A stretch of DNA of 64,000 bases from Branchiostoma belcheri (taxonomy: Eukaryota; Chordata; Leptocardii; Amphioxiformes; Branchiostomatidae): contig NW_017804398.1 of NCBI RefSeq assembly GCF_001625305.1, positions 1,163,114 to 1,227,113 of the forward strand, written 5' to 3'. The notes under the pieces are model-generated. The model had not been told where the DNA came from. It searched no databases and was given only the letters and a program-made list of their open reading frames with translations. Position 1 is the first letter of the stretch. Every line of letters starts with the position of its first letter. The position numbers and the translations under genes were made by a program. Of the stretch, positions 14,001-27,545 are shown in pieces.

Positions 14001-17000
14001 AGAACCTTCACAATCGTTTCGGCCGTACAAAAAGCAGACCCTTTCTCGGTCGGGTGTAAATCAGTCATATCCACCTTGTTCTTTGTGTTTCTGTCAAGGA
14101 TGAAACACTTACGAGACAGACGAGCCCACTTTTGGAGCAGTCAGCCCGTCGTAACACGGGAGCTCAAAACGTGTACCTGTCAGCTGACAAAAGGTCTAGT
14201 TCCTACCGTTAATAGTCGACTCGAGGATTACTGCGTCTTTGTCCATCCAGACTCCAGAGAGATCAATTTTTGATAGCGTTTTGATTGAATTATGTCGCTG
14301 GCGTGGCAGATGAATGGTTAGGAAACTCCGCACTGTAGTGTGATAGTTACTACTAATACCAGGCCACATTGTAACAGCTCGGGGCCAACATTTGTCAATG
14401 GTTAGGGCGCGACCCCTGCCTGCCGGGGGCGGGTCGTCACACACACAGATTTGCGGGATTTACTGTCAAAACAAACTTTGATCAACATTATCGACAGATC
14501 GCTGCAGGCCCCCGGCGGAGACAGGTGGAGAGAGGAAGCCGCGGGGAGGGGGATTCTTGTGGTCCCTGAACTTCTTCAGATTCTACCTGTCGGGGCATTT
14601 GAAGTCGCCAGAGGTGTGGCTGTATGTGTGGGTGGGTGTGAAGTGGTTTACGCTGTCATCAGGTGCAGAAGGGACTCCAGAGAATTGTAACTACACGATG
14701 GTGGCCTCGAACGTAACCATGGAGGCGACATTCTGCATCAAAACAACACACAAGAGTCAAGGATGAGCTGTTGTTCATTAGAAAGCGACGACAGAAACGT
14801 TAACTGGAACAACAGCTACAAGAATGGAACAAGAATATTAGTTCAGCGTTACAACAGTGTTAGCCACTTATGCTCATTTTGAAGAATGCAGACTTTTTGC
14901 AACAGCCAATCAACTTCATAACGGCTCGTACCGGCAGTAATTACCAACAGTCATCCAAATTAGTAAGTTGTGTTCTCGATCAGTCGTTATCTCTTCGATC
15001 TAGGTCAGGGTCGTGGCGAGGCTACACTTGTAGAGCCGAAGCAGTGTTCCGTCGTATTTCCTACACAGTTCTTCACCAATCTTTAGCACGGCGATGTTTT
15101 CACAACACCGCGTTCACGGCCGTGCAACTGCAGACAAAGAATAGAAGAATGCCGAAGTGTCAGACAGTGTCTTCCGTATTCAGAGACCATCATGGCGAAC
15201 CAGCCAGAATGTTTGCGCTGAGTTGACAAAAAATGACTTCTTTGAACGGGGCATCTTGACCAGAATGATATTCTGCAAACAGAGCAAATGAGAGAGGGAG
15301 GCCTTGGAAAGAAATCGTGGGTACTGCCTACCCTCTGACCTAAACCTCTGCTTGGAGAATACTATAATTATGATAATGGTAGGATTCATCTTGCATAGAT
15401 ACTACGCCTCTAGCTCTGGTATACAATTCTAGGAAAGATTTCGTTATTAAAAAAACCTTGCCACAAAACCGCCATGACTAGAAGTTTTGGGACTCTCGCC
15501 TAATTTCCCAACAGACAAGTTCAGATGCATGTACCCTGCCCCAACACGAGGGAAAGGCCGCGAACTGGATGTAAATTCCTTTAAACGCCAACAAACACGC
15601 CTTGACACGATAGTGCCTTATCGAATTAAGAAGCCAGCCGGGGGAATGCCAAGCCTTCTTCTTCGAGTCTTCGCCAATTATTATGTTTGGCGACCCGCCC
15701 ACGTTCCTTTCACATAAGTCACCTCTTTCGGACATTTTATTATTCTTCAAGATTAAGTCGGACAGAACAGGGTTTAAGTGATCACGGAGAGCATTATTAT
15801 GACAGCTAGGCATGACAAACATCAGGGGACTTATGTGATTTACCGAGGAGAAAGGCTTGTAGAGCAGCTAGGAAAGATTTGTTTGTATAAATGGTCTGGA
15901 TCCATGGATGAACAACCGACACAATTACATGTACACTTCCCTCAAGGCAGCCGGTAAGGAGACCGATGGTGCTGGCTGTAATTTGTAGAAAGCCCGTGAT
16001 CCTCCTCACCCTGGCTTTCAAAAGAAACTGGTTACACACCCTTTCCACCAGAGGGTCTGATTTTGCCTCAACGAATTTCATCGATAAAAACCGATTTTTA
16101 AAAGTTCTATGTTTTTTTTTGTCTTTTAAATCATACTTTTACCTTTACTGGTGCGTCATATTCCAGTTGTAAAATCAAGGATCACACAAATCCGATTATG
16201 GTCGCTCAGGCGCTCGGCGACACCGTCTGGTGAAAGGGGGACTGACATTCAGACATAACGGCTAACGCTGTGCCATAGTGGAAGCCACCAGTGAAATGAC
16301 GGGTTGCAAAGTAGTTGTGACCCCCAAGGTCCTTGACAAGGTTTGTAGTGACTGGTTCATACGGCTGACCAGTGAAGAGAATCGACTTAATGTTGTACAA
16401 ACACACTGACATGCCCCTCTTTATCGTATGCCTACAGCATCGTTTTGCATAACTTTTCCGTTCGTTGTCTCAAGGAGGTCGTAGTGGAGACGAAAGACTA
16501 TGTGCAATTGGATTTGCCGTTCGTCTAAAGCCCACTCTAGACCAGAACAACGCAATGTCTTCTACAATAAACCACATGAAGTGTAACGTTACATGTAACC
16601 CAGCCTCCAGACCCCCCCCCCCTCACACAGGCTCAAAAGAAGAGGCGATTGTCGATAAAGCGTTGTGTCATTACAGAGAATACAAAAAATGTTATCATCA
16701 CAGGACCGACAAAATTCAATGAAGCTGAGGCCTGATACTTCAGCTCCTTTACTGCAATGAAGCAGCGTGGACGTACAAACGAGAGTTGACCAGACGACGT
16801 CCTGTAGACGCAGTCATGACCGTTGGAAAGGCGGCTTCTAACATCTTTTGTCCTCCTGAATCAGAAGGCATCTGTAGGCCCAGCCCGGGGGCAGGGGTCA
16901 TAGGACACGTATAAAAGTCTTTTGTTCAGGAAGTCGATTAAACTTCTGTTGACACTGCCGCTGCATAAGTAACCTTTAGGGCGATGTTATGCATGTTAAA

Positions 17001-20000
17001 GCAGTGCCCCCTATTGTTAAGGCCCTGTGCATGTATGCCCGCAGGCTCTGCCGAACGACCTTCCTTCCCAAGAGAAGCCAGACCCGGCTCTGACACCGTC
17101 ACACCTGACCAGTGACAAACGTCCCCCGGACAGACAGGGATGTGAACATACATCCCAACTTCTCCGCGGCGCGAAACTTAAGAATCGCCTGACAGCCACG
17201 TTTTGGAACATCCAGGTCAAGTTCAAAGGTTTCCTCCCATGTGTGAACGTGAGAAAATGTCGTAAAACGATCCAGATGTGTCGAAAGCTCGTCTGTGAGG
17301 AGAGATAAGGGATGTGGAGACAACAAGACGGGCTAAATCGCCACACACAAACATGTCAACAGAGGGGGCATACCGATGTAGGGTGGTGACAGGCTATAAT
17401 CATCAAAACCTTACGCAAGAATGCCCAAGTACGATCAACATGTGGTCTTTCTAGCTGCTATGTTGTGTAATAATATACATCAATTCCAAAGGAACAGCGA
17501 ATAACTTACTGAAAATGCGATTCAACATGCAAGAAGAAAAGAAGTCGCAAAAAGTCTGAGCCATGGAAAAACTCGAATTGCTTGATCGATATCTTTTTGA
17601 AAGCTGGATCGCAGGATGGAAGATATGAATCAAATAGAAAAATTGCAGACTGCGGCGGGAAGAGACAAAAGGAAGGAAGGTTGTGTTTTGTAAATGTTGT
17701 ATTGTCTGACTGACAATCACTCTTTTGCAATACAAAGCGGGCAGAAATTAGTTATTCATAACATTTTGCAGGGTCTATAATTTACCGGGAATTTGGTGTC
17801 CGGTGACAAAATGCGTTTGCTTGTTTAAGTAAGGAAATCATGCTTATCTCTTGTTGTGTGGGCTATTAAGGGTAGCTGTCGAGCACAGCATTTATGTGAC
17901 AGCAATTCGCGTAACGAGGAAGCCATTTTCTCGTATTTTCTTGATAGTAGCGCCAAAACAGAGAGGTTTTACTTCAGCCCAATCAGATGAACTTGTGCCG
18001 CTTGGGTCGTCCTCAGCTTAACCCTGTGAAGAAGCTTTACCACAAAAAAGCCAATTACAACGTAACTACACCGTATCAGTTACCGCTTCAATAAATTAAA
18101 GCGAACCAGAGGGAGGGCCATTTTGTAAAAGTAAGGTAGGGTAATACAGATTCTAAGTATGAATACAAGATTCCCTGGTCCCGTGGTCATTCAGACATTC
18201 TGCCGTGCGCGGTGGGCACGTGTCCCAACTGAAAGTGCGCACGTTAAAATCTCTGAAAGATTCTGACAGCTACCTCCGGCAAGACTGACCTCTCGGTCAA
18301 CACCACAGTCTTTGGTGTTTGGGTTTCGAACAGACACAACCTGCAAAACACTATCTTCCGTTCATGTGCAAAAAATCGGCAGAGAAGGCGCTATTATGAA
18401 GAGTCAGCTTGGAAAACCAGGTCTACAATAGTTTACTGTAGATGTACTGAGTCTGACTACTGGCCATGGTGATGAATCCACCGCTGAAGAGTGAAGTCCT
18501 CTCCGATAACTTAGTTACCTTTCAGCCCTCACTGGCATGCGTGCTGAAAGGCGGCATACACAAGTCAGTGGTTGATAGAGAAGAACGCAAAGAAAGACTT
18601 GCCTAATATTTTTATCTTATTTTCTTTCATTCATTCATTCATTCATTCATTCATTCATTCTTTTCTCTCCTTCATTTCAATTTAATGGCAGTTACCCCCT
18701 CTCAATTCAACGTATAAAAAATAAAAAGAGCTTTAAACAAAGATCAATTTTCAGCGAAATAAATGATATCCATGTCTCGAGCAATTAGATAATTTTTGCG
18801 CAGCTTATTTAGCGACAACCGAAAATGCTCAGGGACGAAGTAGCACCACAAACTGTTCTTCCGATGAACCTCAGTTTTAAGAATTGTCTTTTCTTTGTCT
18901 TCATTATTTTCTCAACCAGCAGACAAGAATGTTCTCGCTTACTCTCATAAGTGCTGTTCCGAGCAATTTCTCTATGACGAGAAACTGCTTAGCTCTGCAA
19001 TTCTAGCGATTACAGTTGGAGGCTGTTGAGAAGAAGCTTCTGTTGAGTTCTCGCCTCTTAATTGGACAAATTGTGATGACACCTCTGTACTGTGCCCCCG
19101 CCCACCTGCGTTGTCCTGTAATCCCAACAGCACTGTCCCTGGTCTCCCTTCTCCCTGAACATAATCCACCGCCTTGAGATGTGCAGTAATTAGGGACCGT
19201 CCTGGTTTTCTGCATCCTTCTAAGGATGAAATTTGTTTGCATCACTCTGCAATAAAAAGGAGCCGTCGTTTCATATTGTCTTTCATAGTTTTTCGTTATA
19301 TGATCATGTGTTATACTTAGTAGTTTCTGAAAGAGAGCGTAATCAAACGGTAACGTGTTGTAGTGTTGTGCTAAGCTCTCTTTAAAGGTTGGTAGACTGG
19401 ATTAAGAAGAAAGTTTCAGTCCATAGTCAATTTCAGGAGAAACTAATGCCAGTTTGGTGCAAATACAACTGTAGTTATCTTATAACTGGCTAACTTGCAA
19501 GCAATACCTCTGCCTATGGCATAAACTGACTTGTGGCACAACGATCCCCTCCACCCCTTCATTACGGCGCCATTGACAACCGACGGAATTGTTATCTGCG
19601 CAGACCTGTCAGCTTCCCGTGTCTGGCCACATCACTCACCCCACATTATTACAGGCTTCGCCACACGGACAGTTGGACCTAAATCAACTGGGACGGCGAC
19701 ACGCACTGTAATTGAAAAGGGCTGCAGCGAAGTGCTTTATCTTCTGGGTCACTTGGTTCCGCCTCCGGTTTTGTGGACACGGCGCTGTTTTCTGGAATAA
19801 AGTGTTGTAAATATTTTTCTATAGCATCCAAGACGGAGTTCGAAGCTGGTATATTTTGTATAAACAGCGAGGAGGGAAAATGCAGGGTCTGCACACACTT
19901 AATTCCGATTGCCTGAATTGATTTATAAATAGCTGTGCTCAAGACAGCGTGGATTTCAACACATTTGGTCCTCCTTAAACAGAACTAGAGTTAGTTACAG

Positions 20001-23000
20001 ATGAATGATCGTTTGTGCGCCGCACGTGTGTGATGTTTAGGCAATCAGTACCACATATTCGGTCTCTTAAGTTATCTTTTACACTCGAGACCCTTTCTTA
20101 GCTTGTCCAACTTTCTCCCTTTTTTTACACACTTCCACTACAACTACGGTGGGTATAATGACTGAAGCCATTTTGCAATACGTGTACTTGTCGGGCCTTA
20201 TTCGATCGGATGACCAATTGGGTTTTCAGTTTAGTTTGTATATATACAGAAGTGTTGTTTTGGGTTGCTGAGATGTTGGTTTGTGTATCTGTTTGTCCGG
20301 ACGACGATTGACGACAGGTTGACGACACGTGGGTTGGGAAAGATTGACCGGCAGAATGACAGGAGGTCAGACACAGGAAATGAGATCAACTTGAAGGTCA
20401 CGAAAATGCTTTCCGGAAGTCTGAAATCTCCGATTTCTTGTTATTGTTTGTTCGCTCTTTGATATATTTCTTCACTCTCTGTGTGCTACAGCCTGCTGGT
20501 GGGAGCCCCCCGCGCGAACTGGACCCACGCCCCTGACCTGGAGCGGCCTGGCGCGCTGTACCAGTGTCCGCTGGACGAACACAACTGCAGCCAAGTCGTG
20601 GTGGACACAGAAGGTCAGTCTACAATAGAAGCAAACGTAATTTGGTCGGGAAATAACAGGGTTTCGGAGGAAAGGATGGATAAATGGATTAGAACTCAGC
20701 TGCACTGATGGGGGTATGGTGTTGAGAGTTGACATTGGAAGCAGTCCCTGTAAAGTGTAATAAGGCTTTCTGACACTTGCCAGTGCATCGGAACGTCCTT
20801 AAATTTGATCGATGCTGCCCCTTTTAAGATTCTATATTTTATCTTATTAGAATATTGTACAATAGGTGTAACGGCCGTTAGCTTAAACGTTGGAGGACGT
20901 GTTTGTTGGGGGAGATAACAATACTAAAGGACGAAGCAATTACATTAGGTATATAAAAGAAGTGTAGTCAACACGCGCCTTTGGAGATAGTAGAAAATAC
21001 TCTAGCTCTTATGTAGATGAAATGAAGGTGAAACAGAAACAAACTTTCTAATTAAATACATCTGTAACTTAGAAACTAACATAGTCGTTTATCCAGAGCT
21101 AAACTTAATGACCTTGAATGGAATCGCTTTTTCACAATTTAGCTTTAGAAATTACTTCTACACAATTTGAACCACAGATACAGCAAATTTACCAACAAAT
21201 TGTTCCAAGATGGGCCATAATAACAGACAGTAGTAAGCCCAGTAGCACTTTGTTCCTGACCCGACATAAAAGCGCTATTGTCCTTTTTTAATGAGCTGAT
21301 TTCTGAGAAGGCGGGCTATCTGAAGCCCTTCTTAGATGTCTTAGATGAAGGACACCAGATTTGGAGTCATCAGCTGAACGGAACAGAGAGCCTTTACACC
21401 TAAGAGTTGAAGTGGACAGTTCAAAATGTCCGCTCTTGATCAGACCGGACAAGACAGCTTAGAACCTAGCTTGGATGTTGCTGTTGGTAAATTTTCTTTG
21501 GGGGCATATTGCACCTGGTGCCCAGGGGCTGGCCTGTGTAGGCGCACGAATGCGAAATTTTGTGTGTTCTTTACTCGCTGTGACATCGCGGGGGAGATTT
21601 TTTTGCCACAAACTGCCTTTATAGTTTGTAACTGCCAGTAAACCTGGCCACTTTGTACATCTTCGTATTTACTTGGGAGGCAGATCTATTGAAGTGCTTT
21701 TTCAACTTTAACTTTCAACTTTATTTGTTTAACCAGGTATCACACTCAGGCCACTCTGGCCTGTTTTTCAGGAAATCCTGGTACAAAAGCACAGACAAAC
21801 ACCTAACAGTTAGACAGATTCACAATACATACAAAGTCTAAAAATAGCACATAGATAAAACTAATCTTAAATACAATTCGATAAAAACTGTTTAAAAGTT
21901 CTGAGACTAGGCTGCTGTCGTTGTTGTAGGGGGAGTGAGTTCCAGAGGTAAGGTCCATAGTACTGTAAGCTGTTCCTGTATGAAGTGACTCTTGCTGGGG
22001 GGCAGGAGAGTAGGTGGGGGTCATAGTCCAGTAGCCGTTTTAACTCTGACCGAGTAGTGCGAACACTCAGTGTTGGTGGAGCTTCCCATTTGAACAACGA
22101 TGTCATGTACACAGGCGCACATCCACGGACTGCCTTAAAGACAGAAAAGTGCTGATTTTAGACTGACAGCGTTGCTGAATAAAAAAAAAAATAAGTAGGT
22201 TATCTCTAAAATGAGAGCTGTCAGAAAACGTGCCACAGTCTTTCCAATCAACCTTTTCTTGGAGAGTACAAAACAGGATCCTCCCGACATGTGCTAACAA
22301 GTGTGCTCAGGTGTTCGCAACCCGTTCATCCAATTGACCAATTTCCTGTAATTTCTAAGACCTACGCATGAAGAAAGCGACTTCAGCTGATCAAATTTTC
22401 GTTTTATTACCTCCCACGCCCAGGCAAAAAGTAAACAAGGTGCTGATGACTCCACGTTTTATGTCTTTTATGCAAAACATCCCCAGCCTTTGATCTAGAG
22501 ACACACGTAAAGAGTAAAAGAAAGACCACCGTGATGTGAAGACTCAAAATGTCCACAGCCAATTGCAGGGCCATAGTTTACGTTACGCCCGATTTGTAGG
22601 GAATAGGTCATATGGCCCAGGTCACATAGCCCAAGGCCGGGCTTTCAACATCAAGGTTATGCACATTTTGCCTTCACTGCCTGATTGCTTTAACTACGGA
22701 GCTGACATCCTTTCTGTGGCTTGGTCATTTTTATGTATTCCCCAGCGGGAATCATGAGTAGTGCAGCACTATGGGCATGCAATGAACCCCTCTCAGAACA
22801 TTCCAACGACTTTACTCACGACCACTCTCCGAATACGGTCGGCGCTGGATCGGGAGTAGTAGTCTGGAATTGATCCTACTCTTGCTCCTGTTATCTTCTC
22901 TGATCGCATCCAAGCAGAATATTTTAAAGACTAGTAGGCCAGTTCACCGACCAGTTCACCTTCTGGAGAAGGTCGGGGAGCCATGGTCTGACATTAGGCT

Positions 23001-26000
23001 TCAATCATTGTCTCCTGTTTGTATCACACAATAGGCTCCCGCACTGGCACCAAGCGGATGGTGGAGATCAAGTACAGGGACAACAAGAACAACATGTGGC
23101 TGGGCGCTACCGTCCGGACCCACCAGGGCAGAGTGGTGGTACGTACTAAGTCTTGTCCAGAAGACCTTACGACGAATTGATATGTTCATGTATAACGTTA
23201 CAGTTACATATAACAGTTACTAATACTAGTATCCTGTCTAAATCGCGCTCCTGGCGGCCGGCCCGCCCGATCGATGGTTGTCGCCCTTTGGGGCGAGAGC
23301 GAGAGCTTATGTAAACAGAGGCTACATACAGTTGTATTTCAGTGTCTGTATGCTAAAAAATACAAATGATCACAAAATTCTGATATCAAAGATCGCAACA
23401 CACAAGACAAACATATATTACAAGATCTTTCCACAATAGAGTGCCAATGGGGCATGTTATTATAACAGCTAAAGTTATGTGCCTGTTCTGTCACTATCAC
23501 TGGTGTACACAACCGAGAAGCTCATCAGCTTTTACCATGTCCGTCCGTAGGTTTGTGGCCCGATGTGGAAAAACGCTTACTTCCGCCGCTACACCATTCT
23601 CAACGGGATTTGTTACGAGATGGACGCCAGTCTTGAAACGGATACGGTACAAAAGTAAGATGTCTGCAAGGAGGTTAAATGTATATTGATACTTTTGAAC
23701 TTTCTTGAATGTCTTTTCTCGGTATATGAATTGTTTGAGTGTCTCTAAATGCATTTTTTCTTAAAAACTATATGTTCACTTTTATGCGATTTTTCCTTCA
23801 AGCTATATTTGACCAGGAAATATTTAAAGTTGGTAGCCTTTTCTATAAGGGATCGAAGCAATTGAACACGTCAATGTGGGCTACGTTAATAAATATTATA
23901 CATTGAATTTCACAGAAAAATGTTATTAACGGTTCAAAGTTAGATTAGAACACTGATTATTCTATTTTGCCATCAAATTCAGTTACTAGTATACACATGT
24001 TGATAACGTTGTGTGACTGTTTGCAGACGGATGCCTTGTCTCGGGGACCAGCCCACAACCGTTAGCCACCCCCTGGGGCACCAGATTAACGAGGGTGGGG
24101 ACTACACCTACGGGAAGTGCCAGGCAGGACTAGCCGCGGTCTACACACAAGTAAGCGTCTTTCTTCCCATACTCCACGTTTCAGCACCGTAGGTCAAGCA
24201 GCCAGGTGCCCGTGCCTGTCCGCCACCGGGCGATGTCCTTGGTGCTGAAATGAGGGTCCAAAAGGAGGAGGTGCAGGCGGGGAGACGTTGATATATGACG
24301 TAGTGTGGCACACAAGTGCGGGGAATATGTTGTAGCTCTGTTAATAGCGGTAACGTGACATGACACCAGCTGTCGGAGTACATCTGAAGTGCAGGGCTAT
24401 TTAATTTTTGTGCGGTATGGATCCGTGCATGCATGCCATTCAATTTGTAAAACCATCCCAACAGCATTCATTTACTTAAAAAGTGTTAACTTTCAACAAT
24501 TTTTTTTCAGAATGGTTCACAGCTTGTACTAGGAGCGCCTGGTGGCTATGACTGGACAGGTATGAAAGCTTTTCGCTAAGAAAAACGAAGAAAATTTGTT
24601 AGCATGGTTGACGAATTGACCAATTTGATTCGTTTACATTTTGGTAATGGCGCTTGGAACAGTTCATTAAAGGAACTTAATTTTTTAAATTGCAAATTCA
24701 GTATGTTTCAAACGTTTGTGAGTGCTTTTTAGGCTATACAATAACATAGCACGGTAGTATTCAATGATATAATGATAATAATATTAATTTATTTGACTTT
24801 CAAATCAGGCACATTGTCCACATATACGGGCAGCTACCAGACTGTGGGCCACCCAGAAACATGGGACCCCTGGCCCGAAGGCGGTGCAGTGAAACAGCCA
24901 CATGACAGCTACATCGGTATGTTCCCTTTCTTATCAACCTTTGTTCTCATTCTATTAATAGACCAATGAACAGTTATATATCTGTAACTAGAATAGTCGT
25001 ATATCCAGAGCTAAACTTTATGACCTTGACTAGGTGACATGTGGAATAGATAAACCAACTGGAATGCATCCCTTGCAGGCTTCTCACTGGCTGCTGGTAA
25101 GTTCTTTGGGGACGGTGTGGAGTACATCGCGGCAGGTGCACCCCGGCATCAGCACCGCGGGGCAGTCGTGTTCTTCCAGGAGACCGAAGGAAGCAGCGGT
25201 GCCTTAGAACCTACAAACACCCTCAAGGGGACTCAGTTGGCCTCAGGGTTTGGCTACAGCATGGTGGCACTGGACCTCATCAAGGATGGGTAATTAACAT
25301 TGTACTGTAGTGTTGCCTGTAAGGGCCTGGTCACATTCGTGGCACCATGCATCGCAAACTGTGTTCTTGGAACAAACGTGCATGTGTCTTACAAAATTCA
25401 GCTGTCTTGTTAATGGAAAGGCTGTCCTGGATCCTTGTCAGCCTTTGGATTTGGCGCAGCCTGTCTGATCGAAGATTTGCAAAATCGTCTGACGACCAAC
25501 AACAAATGTGGCCATGCCGTGACCAAAATAGAGTTTGCTTGCAGGCTGCCCCGGTGACCAAATTGTTTTTACTTGTAGGTATTAACTTGCCATTGCTTGC
25601 CAAGAAGTTTCACTATCCTTGTAGATTGGTTTATTGTCAAGAAAGTTGTTTAAGGTTTTTCTTCAACACTAAGACAAGAGTACAAATGTATCTGTGATTA
25701 GATAAGGCACACCATGTATGTATTGAGTGTTGATGGCTTTCTCTTTTCAACAGGGTGACAGATCTTCTTGTAGGAGCTCCTGTTTACATGGACAAGGGAG
25801 TGGGTGGTGCTGTGTATTTGTACAGCACAAGAGATAAGGTAAGGCACACACAAAAGATGAACTTAAGCTTCACGTTTCACTCTTCACGTGGGGTCGTGTG
25901 GCGTAGCGGCAGAGTGCGCAACTCGGAACTAAGAGTCCCGGGTTCAAGTCCTGACATGCCACCGATCTTGTGCCCTTGGGAAAGGCACTTTACACAACTT

Positions 26001-27545
26001 TCCTCAATTAGCTCAGGTGTAAATGAGTATTGTCCTGTCATGTATTTGTCCCCTGTGTTGGTGGCGGCATTAATATAAGTTGAAAAAAACTTGTCAATGA
26101 GTGTGTCGTCACTACGTCTGGTGATTACATGTTGGAATAAAAAAATAAAAAATAAAAAAAACTTAAGCTTCTCCATGCTGACTTCTATATTCATGACCTC
26201 ACACAAATCACACTGACTTCTACATGTAATGTTACATGTTCTGTCTCCCCCTCACAGTCCCCTCTACAGCTGATGACCATGCTGACTGGACCACCTGCCT
26301 CACAGTTTGGACTGTCCTTATCATCAGCAGGGGATCTCAATGGGGATGGCTTCACAGGTAAAGTACTAATGTTACACTGTACTTGTGTACACACTGTGCG
26401 AAAGATCTAATGTAACTCTTCTATGTACTTACCAACTTGTCTCTTGATTCTAAGCAGAAGCCTCAATTTGAATACAATATTTATGATTTAAATGGGAAAA
26501 GCCTTGTGTTCTGATATCCCTACATTACAACATTGAGTTAGGGTTAATGTTAGCAGTATCAGAACAACCACTTAGACTTTTATTTTGAAAAATATGATAC
26601 TGATGTCTTCTTATATTTGATTGTTAGACATTGCTGTTGGGGCCCCAAATGAGGGAGGCGGTGCAGTTTACATTTACCATGGCAGCAGGAATGGACTAAA
26701 CAATCACTATGCACAGGTGGGACTCTTTTCAGGCTAACACCCCCAGTTACTATTAATAATTTTATGTAATGATGACACATCCATCAATGTTTGGAAAGAA
26801 TTGTACTGTCTTGGCAAATGTCAGATTTCAGACTTCAGTGTTAAAAAGATAATGACAAAGAAATGTTAATGGAGGTTTAATACATAATTATACTTCTTTA
26901 CTCAACTTATTTAACACTGATAAAATCGGCATTTGCATCAATAAAACACAAAGTTTAACATTAACTGTAAATAATGTGTTGAGTACATGTACAAGCTTTG
27001 AACCATTCTGCAGTGTTTATGATTGACAGTGTTCCTATATCTCTTGCAGAGAATCAGTGCTGAAGAAGTTGGTCTGCCCAACCTGTCCAGCTTTGGTTGG
27101 TCGTTGTTGGGTGATGTGGATGTTGATGACAACAGATGGCCTGACCTTATAGTGGGATCTTATGGAACTGACTCTGTGCACATCCTACAGTAAGGATATT
27201 AACCAACTACAAACCAAGGCCTGTTATTATTGAAGCAGATTTCCCTTGTTATAGTCAAACTATGTGAGCATGTTATTTGGTATCATTATTCAACCGAATG
27301 CTCCATCAATTCTACTTTGAAGTAATGACATAAAGGAAAGAAAATATGGATGCACACAAATCAATAGCTAAATAGTGTGGTATCTGATACGTTTGCTTTC
27401 TCAGAGGTACAGTTTTCAGCCATATTGTTTGGTGTTTCAGGTCTCGTCCCCTGGTTCCGTATCAAGTGAACGCATCCTTGTCACTGGATCCACCTACACC
27501 TGATCCTGACGTCAGATGTGACTTGGGCGGCAAAAACTACACCTG
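11066..27545 (+). CDS. Module: signal peptide and integrin-alpha beta-propeller (exons 1-13)
   Basis: Exons: 11066-11241, 20492-20613, 23035-23138, 23551-23654, 24027-24150, 24511-24559, 24809-24916, 25079-25289, 25754-25838, 26258-26357, 26628-26716, 27050-27189, 27441-27545. The protein opens with a hydrophobic signal peptide followed by [10 protein letters not shown], the standard mature start of integrin alpha chains. Seven FG-GAP repeats follow, with [47 protein letters not shown] and DLIVGSY. Repeats 6 and 7 keep calcium-binding loops (D387-LNGDGFT-D395 and D448-VDDNRWP-D456). Repeat 5 has ALDLIKDG, a weak loop. No I (A) domain is inserted after repeat 2, so it is a non-I-domain alpha type. 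The start at 11066 is chosen by the signal peptide. In-frame sequence ends 59 codons later at the intron. Confidence 0.93.

Noticed and set aside
24141..24467. 108-codon minus-strand ORF.
   Set aside because: It lies in intron 5, overlaps RE1-like repeat sequence and resembles no protein family I know.
25888..25965. Functional tRNA gene.
   Set aside because: A and B boxes are present, but the sequence is the head of a SINE with a body, an A-rich tail and target duplications. I could not draw a clean acceptor stem.
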